Part shown: piece after piece, positions 19,130-27,774 of the stretch
How positions within the stretch are numbered: the first letter of the stretch is position 1
Layout: each line of letters begins with the position of its first letter
Source: Granulicella sp.
Lineage (GTDB): Bacteria > Acidobacteriota > Terriglobia > Terriglobales > Acidobacteriaceae
Direction: 5' to 3'
NCBI GenBank assembly: GCA_025357875.1
Contig: JANYLK010000180.1
Location: 23,985 to 87,984, forward strand
DNA length: 64,000 nucleotides
Made by a program: the position numbers and the translations under genes
The notes under the pieces: model-generated
Seen by the model: only the letters and a program-made list of their open reading frames with translations
What the model was told of the DNA's origin: nothing
The model's database searches: none

Positions 19130-19639
19130 ATGACCACTGCGGAACTTCTCCTTCAGGATTTCGACATCGAAATGGCTAGCGCCCGCCGCGTATTGGAACG
19201 CCTCCCCGAAGACAAGCCCGACTTCAAATGTCACGACAAGTCCATGCCGCTCGGCAAGCTAGCCATGCACGTCGCCACGCTCCCTGTCTTCGGCAAGAAG
19301 ATCCTGACCACTCCCAGCATGGATATGGCGGCCCCGGGGCAGTCCTGGCCTGACATGACCTTCCGTACGCGCGACATCACTCTTGCAACTTTCGACGCCT
19401 CCGCGCTGGAGACCCGTGCCGCACTAGCCGCCTGTTCCGACGCGGACCTTGCTGCGCCGTGGAAGTTCTCATTCGGCGACCACGTCATTTCGGACACCCC
19501 GCGCTCGCTCGCCTATCGGCACATGTTCTTCAATCACCTGCTCCATCATCGCGCCCAGCTAAGCGTGTACCTGCGACTGAATGACATTCCCGTGCCCGGA
19601 CTCTACGGTCCTTCCGCCGACGAGCCTTTTACTCCGTAA
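19130..19639 (+). CDS. DinB family protein
   Basis: LGKLAMHVATLP, FFNHLLHHRAQLSVYLRLNDIPVPGLYGPSADE. Confidence 0.88.
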   Translation: MTTAELLLQDFDIEMASARRVLERLPEDKPDFKCHDKSMPLGKLAMHVATLPVFGKKILTTPSMDMAAPGQSWPDMTFRTRDITLATFDASALETRAALAACSDADLAAPWKFSFGDHVISDTPRSLAYRHMFFNHLLHHRAQLSVYLRLNDIPVPGLYGPSADEPFTP

Positions 19640-19651
19640 TCTCCTCATCGC

Positions 19652-20947
19652 TCACGGACGCCGAAACACACTTCCGTTCTTCATCACGAAGCCAACCCTG
19701 GCCAGCGCAGATATATCATCCAGCGGATTTCCTTCAACCGCGATGACGTCGGCGTAAAAGCCTGCCTTGAGTTCCCCAATCTCTCCCGCCCAGCCCAGCA
19801 GACGCGCACCGTTTAGCAGGTCGGCGCGAAGTACCTCCGCTGTCCCCATGCCGTACTTCACCATCAATGCAAGTTCGCGAGCCTGCGTACCATGCGGAAA
19901 CGGGCCTACATCGCTGCCCACCGCAAATGGAACTCCGGCCTCTAGTTGGCGTTTAAACTGTGCAGCGTGGAAGGCCTGCATCGCCTCAAACCTCTTGCCC
20001 GCACCAGCCGTTTCAGGATGTTCGCCGAAGTACTCCATGATGGCAAACGTGGGCACTGCGTAGATGTGCTTCGACTTCATCTCCGCCATGGTGCGGTCGG
20101 ATAGGAAGTAGGCGTGGTCAAGCGATGCCACCCCTGCGTCGACTGCAAGTCCAGTCCCAGGTTCGCCGGTGCAGTGGACGGCAACGCCCATCGCATTAGA
20201 AGCACCAGCGCCAAGACGGCCGGACTCTACGACCGCCGCATGCAGTTCCGCTTCACTGTATTGGTACGGCGTGGTGAGTGCGCCATCCGTGAGCGAGTCG
20301 GGGCCCGTCTCGTAGATCTTGGCGAAGTCCGCGCCTTCCTTGTGCTGCCGGCGCATGACGCGCACAAGGTCCTCCGCCGAATCGGCGTAATCCGCATTCG
20401 ACGGAACATGCGCCGCGGAATTGTAGCCGATAGCGTCCTCGTGACCGCCGGTGATGTCGATTGCGTTGCCGCTCATCCTCATGCGCGGACCCGGGATCAG
20501 ACCTGCATCAATTGCCTTGCGGACAGCCGTGGACGCAGATCCCGCACCTTCAGTCCCCATGTCACGCTCAGCCGTGAAGCCGGCCATCAGGTCAGCCTTC
20601 GCCGCGACTTCAGCGAGGATAACGCGCTGCGCAACATTCTCCTGAATAGTCTGGAGATCCTCCGCACCCGGATGAAGAAAGAGGTGGACGTGCGCGTCGA
20701 TGAGCCCTGGCATCAACGTGCGGTCGCCGAGATCGATCACCTCGGCGTTGGCAGGACGGTCCACGCGCCCACCGGCTGCGACGATTCGCTCGCCAATCAC
20801 CAACACTTCGCCGGGTGACACAACCTTCCCAGCGGCGACATCCAGTATCCGCGCGGCGTGCAGAACAATGGCGTGAGGCGTCGGCGACTGTGCCTGTGCA
20901 TTAAGACCTGCGAGCGCAATTGCAACTCCAGCAACCAATCTCTTCAT
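19652..20947 (-). CDS. exported metal-dependent amidohydrolase
   Basis: TLMPGLIDAHVHLFLHPG, AVHCTGEPG, DHAYFLS, VGSDVGPFPHG, GFYADVIAVEGNPLDDI; signal-peptide start MKRLVAGVAIALAGLNAQAQ at 20947. Confidence 0.9.
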   Translation of the reverse strand: MKRLVAGVAIALAGLNAQAQSPTPHAIVLHAARILDVAAGKVVSPGEVLVIGERIVAAGGRVDRPANAEVIDLGDRTLMPGLIDAHVHLFLHPGAEDLQTIQENVAQRVILAEVAAKADLMAGFTAERDMGTEGAGSASTAVRKAIDAGLIPGPRMRMSGNAIDITGGHEDAIGYNSAAHVPSNADYADSAEDLVRVMRRQHKEGADFAKIYETGPDSLTDGALTTPYQYSEAELHAAVVESGRLGAGASNAMGVAVHCTGEPGTGLAVDAGVASLDHAYFLSDRTMAEMKSKHIYAVPTFAIMEYFGEHPETAGAGKRFEAMQAFHAAQFKRQLEAGVPFAVGSDVGPFPHGTQARELALMVKYGMGTAEVLRADLLNGARLLGWAGEIGELKAGFYADVIAVEGNPLDDISALARVGFVMKNGSVFRRP

Positions 20948-21084
20948 GATCTCAGCAGAATAGCAGCGAACGAGCATTTTGCTGGTTCGGGCGTGATTAT
21001 CAACACCCTGGGTCGAAGTCACCATCTAATCACCGAGCGGCGCGATCTACCGGCTACTCAATTTCCGTATCGGAGGTAAAAGCT

Positions 21085-21393
21085 ATGGCAGCATCACCGA
21101 AGTCACACAGTTCTCACGAATCTACGCACGCCCTCTCCGCAGACGATCGCAAAGATATAAAAGATTCAGACTATGCCTTCCCGGCCAAGCGCAAAGAGCC
21201 GCTGAATGATGCCTCGCATGTCCGCAATGCGATTGCGCGTTTTGACCAGGTAAAAGGTGTCTCGGACAAGGAACGCGAAGAGGCGTTTCATCACATCAAG
21301 TCGGCGGCAAAGAAGTTTGGCGTCGAGATGACCGAGACGAACTGGAAACAGCTGGGCGCCAAGCCACATACTGCCAACTCAGCGAAGAAATAA
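21085..21393 (+). CDS. small conserved hypothetical (DUF6582-like)
   Basis: DYAFPAKRKEPLNDASHVRNAIARFDQVKGVSDKEREEAFHHIKSAAKKFGVEM; GGAGG RBS. Confidence 0.75.
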   Translation: MAASPKSHSSHESTHALSADDRKDIKDSDYAFPAKRKEPLNDASHVRNAIARFDQVKGVSDKEREEAFHHIKSAAKKFGVEMTETNWKQLGAKPHTANSAKK

Positions 21394-21421
21394 AAGTGTC
21401 AGACCGGCTTAGCAAGCAGAC

Positions 21422-21447
21422 AAAGCCCTCGCCAAGGCGAGGGCTTT
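21422..21447. terminator. bidirectional terminator hairpin between convergent genes
   Basis: AAAGCCCTCGCC-AA-GGCGAGGGCTTT, perfect 12-bp arms. Confidence 0.85.
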
Positions 21448-21477
21448 GCACTTCAAGTGAGGATGCAGTCGGCTGAA

Positions 21478-22317
21478 TTACGCCTTCAGTTTGCGACGGA
21501 ATGCTCCGATCATGCCAAGCGCGCCCGTGCCAAACAGCACCAGGCTGCTGGGCTCAGGAGTCGCCCCCGACGGAGGCGGCAGGACCGTTGCGTAGTCGGC
21601 CGACAGATCTTCGACCAGGAAGGAGAAATCGCTCGGCGCACCCGTAATGTTTAGGGTCTTGATGAAGGTACCTGACGTATCGAACTCGTTGAGCCCGGGA
21701 GAATAGAGGTTGGAGGTGAAGAAGGTGGTTCCGTCGAATGCGATGCCCGTGGACGATCCCGAAGACGTGATGAACGCTGCGGTCTTGAGACTTCCGTCTA
21801 GGTTATATACGTCGTAAATGTTACCGCCATCATCCCGGTTTTCGATCAGGTAGCCAATGCCCCCTTGCTGGAAATATTCCAGGCCATCGCAATAACCAGT
21901 GCAATTGGCGAGATTCAAAGTAGCAATATATGCGCCGGTGGTAGTGTATTTGTAGACTTGGTTTGTCCCGCTATAGTCGCCGACGTAAAAATTAGTTCCG
22001 TCATATGCGATAGTCGATAATCCCGCAGCACCCGGAACTGTGAAGATGGAGCCGTTGTCGGTGCTGGTCGCAAGATTGTAGGAGTAGATGGAGCTGTTGT
22101 TTGCAGCCGTATAGTACATCGTGGTGCCAACCACAACAACACCGCGACCATTGTTTCCACTTAGTCCAGTGTAAGTTTGGACTATTGCTCCGCTGGTCTT
22201 GTCGATCTTGAAGATGTAAGGCGATCCACCTGTTGCGTTATTGCCATAGATGAAGTTGTCGGCGTAGCAAGCAGTGCTTAGGGCAGCGAGAAAACAAAGG
22301 ACGAGAATGCGTTTCAT
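21478..22317 (-). CDS. PEP-CTERM sorting domain protein
   Basis: Signal peptide; C-terminus TPEPSSLVLFGTGALGMIGAFRRKLKA; beta-propeller-like repeats. Confidence 0.9.
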   Translation of the reverse strand: MKRILVLCFLAALSTACYADNFIYGNNATGGSPYIFKIDKTSGAIVQTYTGLSGNNGRGVVVVGTTMYYTAANNSSIYSYNLATSTDNGSIFTVPGAAGLSTIAYDGTNFYVGDYSGTNQVYKYTTTGAYIATLNLANCTGYCDGLEYFQQGGIGYLIENRDDGGNIYDVYNLDGSLKTAAFITSSGSSTGIAFDGTTFFTSNLYSPGLNEFDTSGTFIKTLNITGAPSDFSFLVEDLSADYATVLPPPSGATPEPSSLVLFGTGALGMIGAFRRKLKA

Positions 22318-22470
22318 TGGTACACCTCAAATGAATTTGTCTACTTGGGTGAGTACGCTTTCATAGGAAGCAATCTAAGGGCCAACTTTAACACAATAGA
22401 ATCAACTGTTTAGAAGATAGGACACTTGGTAGAGTGCAACTAATTGCAGCCTTGACGGAAGGTGTCTACC

Positions 22471-22998
22471 CTACTGCTTGTCGTACACCAGATGGTTCTT
22501 TTGCATGCTCCCCGGAAGGGCAAACTCTTCGTGCAAAGTGCGCCCGTCCCCGCTGATGCGAAAGGTGCCTAAGTTGACAATCGTTCCGTTGTACTTGTTC
22601 GACGTTGCAAACTCCTGGGGACCCTCGGGCGTGATCGAGATTGTGATCCCATCCGGCACAGAGGGGCCGGACATTTTCGCGTCAGACCCATCTAGCGTCA
22701 CGTCGGCATACTCCCCGGTGTCAGGAAACGCAATGTGCAAAGTCTGGTCTTTCTGGGCCAACTGTAGGTGTTTCGGACTAGTCGTAAAGGGGTTCGCAAG
22801 CTTCCATCCGCCCGCGAAGCCAGTGGTTCCAGAATCGCGCTCATAGGAAGTTGCTGCCGGCGTTACTAATCCCTTGCCGCCCGCCGCAGCCGAGATAACG
22901 GTTAAAAGTCTTCCATCAGCGATAGTGGATTTCTGCACCCCAAGTCCCCTTATCCCTTGCAGTGAAATAGCTCCAGGGACAACGAACACGAATTTCAC
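22471..22998 (-). CDS. hypothetical protein (possibly 5'-truncated)
   Basis: Open frame with FAGGWKLANPF...LHIAFPDTGEYADVTLDGSDAKMSG; no convincing signal peptide or RBS at 5' end. Confidence 0.45.
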   Translation of the reverse strand: MKFVFVVPGAISLQGIRGLGVQKSTIADGRLLTVISAAAGGKGLVTPAATSYERDSGTTGFAGGWKLANPFTTSPKHLQLAQKDQTLHIAFPDTGEYADVTLDGSDAKMSGPSVPDGITISITPEGPQEFATSNKYNGTIVNLGTFRISGDGRTLHEEFALPGSMQKNHLVYDKQ

Positions 22999-23193
22999 CC
23001 TGTCTGGTCCGGCGGATCATGGCTCATTCTTTACGTTTGACTTCGGAACTCTTGCTGCGGGCGGCTCAACGACGTTCAGTTTGCACTTAAAAGGACACAA
23101 AGTTCCCCTGATGACCACGTTAACACTGGTACAACTCTCTGTTTTAGTAGAGTGCCTTAGTGCCGAATTCGATGGCGATTCCCGAAACACGAA

Positions 23194-25023
23194 TCAGCCC
23201 GCCTTCTCGGTCAGCTCAGCCCATCGCGCATAAAGTTCATCCGCGACAGCTTGAGCCTGCTCCATCTCGTGCAGAGCCGCCGTCAACGCGTCAGCATTGG
23301 TAGCGACACTTGGCTCGTCCAGCAAATCGCGCGCGACGTTCAGCCGCTCCTCCGCGGCTTCCACCCTATCCTCAATCGACGCATACTCACGCGCCTCCAG
23401 GTAGGAAAGTTTCTTCTTACCCACGTTCGGCGACGTTGATGCAGCTTGTACCGGCGTAGCAGTCGCGCTGGCTGAACTGCCATCGCTGTTCGCAGAGCCT
23501 TGTTCCCGCTGCCACTGCTCCCACTGCGAGTAGTCCGCAAACGTCTCAGCGTTCCCTAGTCCATCGAGTCCCAGAACAATAGTCGACACGCGGTCGAGCA
23601 TGTATCGATCGTGAGTTACCAGTACCAGCGCCCCGGCATATTCAAGAAGACTCTCCTCCAGAATCTCAAGCGTCGCGATATCCAGATCGTTCGTAGGCTC
23701 GTCGAGCAAAAGCAGATCAGCCGGCTCGAGCATCAGTTTGGCGATCAGCACCCTCGCCCGCTCGCCTCCGCTCAGGCGCTCCACTGGCTGGTTCAGTTGC
23801 TCCGAGGTAAACAAAAATTTGGTCGCGTAGCTGGCGACGTGAACCACTCGCCCCTGATACATCACCGAGTCGGAATCAGGTGCAAGAGCGCGGCGCAGGG
23901 TGACAGACTCGTCGAGTTCGCGCATCTGCGAAAAGTAAACAATCTTCAGCGCGGCCGCCTTCTTGATCGAGCCCGCGCTCGGATCCAACTCGCCGGTAAG
24001 CAGGCGCAGCAGCGTTGTCTTCCCGCTCCCATTGGGGCCAACCAGGCCAACCCGCATTCCGTTGGTAATCAGGAAGTCGAGATGCTCCACGATCTTCTTC
24101 TCACTCGCACCTTCACCGAAACTCAAGGCGACGTCTTCAAATTCCACCAACCGCTTGGTCTGCCGGTCGGTGGCCGCAAAGTCGATTCCTGCTGTGGCCG
24201 TCTGCACGCGCTGGTTCACATCGCGCAGCTGGCCGATCAAATCCTGCGCGTTGTCGATCCGCGCCTTGGCCTTGGTGGAGCGCGCTTTGGGGCCACGCCG
24301 CAGCCACTCAACCTCGATCTTCACGCGATTCTTTAGCGCATCCTGCAACTTCGACTGCGCCTCCAGGTAAGCCTGTTTCCCTTCGATAAACTTCGAGTAA
24401 GTCCCCTTCACGCGCAGCAGCCCTTCCGCATACACGCGGTTCAGTTCGACGATCTCCGTCGCGACATTTTCCAGAAAATATCGATCGTGGCTGACCATGA
24501 CGCAGGCAAAGTTCGCTTCGTTAAGCAGCTCTTCGAGCCAGGCGATACCTGCGAGGTCAAGATGGTTGGTCGGCTCGTCAAGCAGAAGCACATCGGGATG
24601 AGTGACGATAGCCTCGGCAATGGCGAGGCGCTTGCGCCAGCCTCCAGAGAGCGTCGCTGCCTCAGCGGCTAGGTCCGGAAATCCGGTGCGGCCGGATGTC
24701 TCACGCAGTCGGCCCTCGTGTTCGCCGTCCGCCACCTTGGCGCGAACTAAGGCCTCTTCAAGCACTTCGCGAACTGTCAGCCCCGACGCGAAATTCGATT
24801 CCTGAAGCACGTAAGCGATGCGGGCGCGCTTGCGTGTAGCAACGTCGCCCGAGTCCGCGTCCTGCTCGCCAGCGAGCACGGCGAGTAGCGTGGACTTGCC
24901 TGCGCCGTTCGGCCCGATCAGGCCGATACGGTCGCCGTCAGATACTGGAAAGCTGATGTCTTGAAACAACGGCACGGCGCCAAATCGTTTTGACAGACCT
25001 TGTGCGTTAAGAATTGGCGGCAT
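23194..25023 (-). CDS. ABC-F family ATP-binding cassette protein (Uup-like)
   Basis: Two ABC domains: GPNGAGKSTLLA/LSGGWRKRLAIAEAI/LLLDEPTNHLDL and GPNGSGKTTLLRLL/LSGGERARVLIAKLM/LLLDEPTNDLDI. Confidence 0.95.
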   Translation of the reverse strand: MPPILNAQGLSKRFGAVPLFQDISFPVSDGDRIGLIGPNGAGKSTLLAVLAGEQDADSGDVATRKRARIAYVLQESNFASGLTVREVLEEALVRAKVADGEHEGRLRETSGRTGFPDLAAEAATLSGGWRKRLAIAEAIVTHPDVLLLDEPTNHLDLAGIAWLEELLNEANFACVMVSHDRYFLENVATEIVELNRVYAEGLLRVKGTYSKFIEGKQAYLEAQSKLQDALKNRVKIEVEWLRRGPKARSTKAKARIDNAQDLIGQLRDVNQRVQTATAGIDFAATDRQTKRLVEFEDVALSFGEGASEKKIVEHLDFLITNGMRVGLVGPNGSGKTTLLRLLTGELDPSAGSIKKAAALKIVYFSQMRELDESVTLRRALAPDSDSVMYQGRVVHVASYATKFLFTSEQLNQPVERLSGGERARVLIAKLMLEPADLLLLDEPTNDLDIATLEILEESLLEYAGALVLVTHDRYMLDRVSTIVLGLDGLGNAETFADYSQWEQWQREQGSANSDGSSASATATPVQAASTSPNVGKKKLSYLEAREYASIEDRVEAAEERLNVARDLLDEPSVATNADALTAALHEMEQAQAVADELYARWAELTEKAG

Positions 25024-25213
25024 AACTTTAGTTTACCGTGCCTAAGTAGCTGGCAGCTCAGCGCACGGAATAATGCAAAACTCAGCCGGCTTCACAAGCT
25101 GCAGAAAAACTCGGAAAGCCCGCCGTTGGGAGTAGCGGCGAGATTCAGCCCGGGGTAAGCAATCCAAAGAAAACCGGCTTTAGCGGTGGGTTTTATTCAC
25201 TCACCTTCACCCG

Positions 25214-25522
25214 CTATTCAAGATCGAAGTCCCGCATCGGTCGCTCCGTCATCGGCTTTTCCTTCGCCTTCTTCACAGCCTCGGCGAACTTCTTTGCCAT
25301 CAGGTCGTCCCTGTTCTTCTGCGCATCGACGCTCTGGGCAAAGATAGAGTCGCGACGCGCATCGGCCTCACGCAGCGCATTCGCAGCATCTGTAAAGTCC
25401 TCGAACATACGCTTTCGCGGAGCGGGAGTGTGCGCAATGATAGCCCGCGTTACCGGGTCAACCTTCAGCATCCCCCCGCAGTCCGGGCAACACACTTCAA
25501 ATGCTTCGTCACTCATACCCAT
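25214..25522 (-). CDS. small zinc-ribbon-like hypothetical protein
   Basis: CCPDCGGMLKVDPVTRAIIAHTP, charged helical C-terminus. Confidence 0.65.
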   Translation of the reverse strand: MGMSDEAFEVCCPDCGGMLKVDPVTRAIIAHTPAPRKRMFEDFTDAANALREADARRDSIFAQSVDAQKNRDDLMAKKFAEAVKKAKEKPMTERPMRDFDLE

Positions 25523-25569
25523 GGTCCGTTCACCTCACCGGCAACCATTCTAGAACGGTTATCCATTCC

Positions 25570-25860
25570 GGGTGCAGGTATCGAACGTACGGCCGACTCG
25601 TCATACGATGGACGCCGGGAAGGCCGCGTCGACCTGAACGCCGAAGGCCGCTCTAATACGCTTCGCCGGGATGGCCGCATTGACCGTCACCTTGCCGAGA
25701 CACCACGCTGATTAGATCTTGCCGGGAGCGCCAATGGCCCGGCAACACCAGCACAAGGCTGAAGGCGTGGGTATCCAATCGCCGAGAATCCGAGGGCTGA
25801 AGGCCCGACCCATCCGACCAGACCGACTGAGCTGAAGGCCATAATCATCTTTGTAGAATC
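25570..25860. repeat. intergenic GCTGAAGGC/CCGAAGGCC-containing repeat region
   Basis: Recurring GAAGGC motifs (GGGAAGGCCG, CCGAAGGCCG, GCTGAAGGCG, GGGCTGAAGGCCCG, GCTGAAGGCC) and no credible ORF. Confidence 0.45.
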
Positions 25861-25864
25861 AGGT

Positions 25865-26248
25865 CTAGCCGCGAAGCTTGGCGAGCAGGTCGGTCGGATG
25901 AACGGGCTTGGCAAGAATCTCGAATTCGTGACCATTCAGGCGCGCCTTCTCCAGCAAATCGGCGGTGGCAGCCTGACCTGAAAATAGCAGAATCTTGCAG
26001 TTGGGCAACTTTTCCCGAGTCGCAATCGCAGCCTCAATGCCGGTCATCCCGGTCATAATCACGTCCGAGATCAGCATGTCGGGTTGAAAGCTCTCCAACA
26101 ATTCAATCGCTTTTTCGCCACTGTAAACGGCGCGCGCTTCGAAGCCAGCCTGGTTAAGAATGATGGCGAGCGTATTGGCAATCACCTGTTCGTCGTCGGC
26201 TACGAGCACTTTGCGTTTGGAGGTAGGTGCCGCTGGAATTTCAGACAT
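25865..26248 (-). CDS. single-domain response regulator
   Basis: KVLVADDEQVIANTLAIILNQAGFEARAVYSGEKAIELLESFQPDMLISDVIMTGMTGIEAA...LAKPVHPTDLLAKL. Confidence 0.9.
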   Translation of the reverse strand: MSEIPAAPTSKRKVLVADDEQVIANTLAIILNQAGFEARAVYSGEKAIELLESFQPDMLISDVIMTGMTGIEAAIATREKLPNCKILLFSGQAATADLLEKARLNGHEFEILAKPVHPTDLLAKLRG

Positions 26249-26424
26249 GCGATGGTCCCCAAAATGAATGGAATGATAGTACTGTGCGGGTTGATAACAA
26301 TCTGGACCCGGCAACTCGCTCTATGCGTACGTCGCAATGATACGCTGAGCGGAGTGAAAGGTGCCGGTCCCAGACAATAATTTCTGGCCTACCTGCCCCG
26401 AAGTCCCCTAAAAAGAAGAAATTC

Positions 26425-27774
26425 ATGCCTGAGACGATAATCCGTGCCGAACGTGTCGAGAAATATTACGCCCAGCCCAGCGCCAACCGCATCCAGGTCA
26501 TCGCCCCAACCGACCTATCTGTGTGCTCAGGCGAGATCCTTGCCCTCCTCGGCCCCTCAGGTTCCGGAAAATCGACCCTGCTGCGTATGCTGACAGGTCT
26601 TTCCGCGCCCTCGGCCGGTCAGGTTTACTGGCACGACAAGCCCATTGCCCTGGCGGACCCCAATGTTTCCATCGTCTTTCAAAGCTTTGCACTCTTCCCC
26701 TGGCTGACCGTCCTTGAAAATATCGAGGCGCCGCTACAGGCGCGGGGTATGAACGCAGCCGAGCAGCGCAAACGCGGCTTGAGCATCCTCGACACGGTCG
26801 GCCTCGACGGTTTCCAGACGGCCTACCCTAAGGAGCTCTCCGGCGGAATGCGCCAGCGCGTCGGATTCGCGCGCGCTCTGGTAGTCGAGCCTGAAGTCCT
26901 CTTCATGGACGAGCCCTTCTCAGCGCTCGATGTGCTAACGGCCGAGAACCTGCGCAGCGAACTGCTCGAGTTGTGGCAGAAGAAGACCATCCCTACCAAG
27001 GCAATCTTCCTCGTGACCCACAACATCGAGGAGGCGGTACTCCTCGCCGACCGAATCATCGTGTTGGGCCGTAATCCCGGAGTGATCCGCACCGACTTCA
27101 AAGTAACTCTGCCGCATCCTCGCGACCGCAAGAGCGAAGAGTTCACCCAACTCGTCGACTACATCTACAAGGTATTAACGCAGCCCGGCGAGCGCCCTCC
27201 CGCGCTGCCCGGAGTCTCCGTGAAGACGGCACCCGACGCCCGCATCGCCCACTACCAGGAGCTTCCACACGCCCGTCCCGGAGGTATCGCAGGATTGCTT
27301 GAATTGCTGATTGACCGGCACGGCAAAGATGACATCTACCGCTTGGCAAGTGACCTCGGATTTGAGATCGACGACCTCTTGCCCATCGTCGACGCGGCCC
27401 AGATCCTCGGCTTCCTCACTGTTACTGAGGGCGACGCCGAAGTAACGACCGCCGGCGCCGAATACGCAAACTCCGAGATTCTGCGCCAGAAGGAACTCTT
27501 CCGCAAGGCCGCCGTCGACAACGTCCTCTTACTCCGCCAGATCGTCCGCGCCATTGAGACAAAGACCGACCACACCGTCCCCGAGGAGTTCTTCCACGAC
27601 CTGCTCGACGAACAATTCACCGAAGAAGTGACCCTGCGCCAACTTGAGACCGCGATCAGTTGGGGCCGATATGCAGAACTCTTCGACTTCGACGCCGCAC
27701 GCCGCCGGTTCATCCAGCCGGAAAAGACCTCGCCCGACTCAGTCGACGATCCTGACGCGGAGATCGAAGAGTGA
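26425..27774 (+). CDS. NrtD/SsuB-type ABC ATPase with C-terminal AAA-associated domain
   Basis: GPSGSGKSTLLRMLTGL, LSGGMRQRVGFARAL, LFMDEPFSALDVL; ~180-aa extra C-terminus (GGIAGLLELLIDRHGKDDIYRLASDLGFEIDDLLPIVDAAQILGF). Confidence 0.92.
   Translation: MPETIIRAERVEKYYAQPSANRIQVIAPTDLSVCSGEILALLGPSGSGKSTLLRMLTGLSAPSAGQVYWHDKPIALADPNVSIVFQSFALFPWLTVLENIEAPLQARGMNAAEQRKRGLSILDTVGLDGFQTAYPKELSGGMRQRVGFARALVVEPEVLFMDEPFSALDVLTAENLRSELLELWQKKTIPTKAIFLVTHNIEEAVLLADRIIVLGRNPGVIRTDFKVTLPHPRDRKSEEFTQLVDYIYKVLTQPGERPPALPGVSVKTAPDARIAHYQELPHARPGGIAGLLELLIDRHGKDDIYRLASDLGFEIDDLLPIVDAAQILGFLTVTEGDAEVTTAGAEYANSEILRQKELFRKAAVDNVLLLRQIVRAIETKTDHTVPEEFFHDLLDEQFTEEVTLRQLETAISWGRYAELFDFDAARRRFIQPEKTSPDSVDDPDAEIEE

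Noticed and set aside
23611-24336. 241-aa plus-strand ORF
   Set aside because: Antisense shadow of the ABC-F gene.
25166-25196. AAAACC...GGTTTT hairpin
   Set aside because: Weak imperfect stem; not enough to call a terminator.
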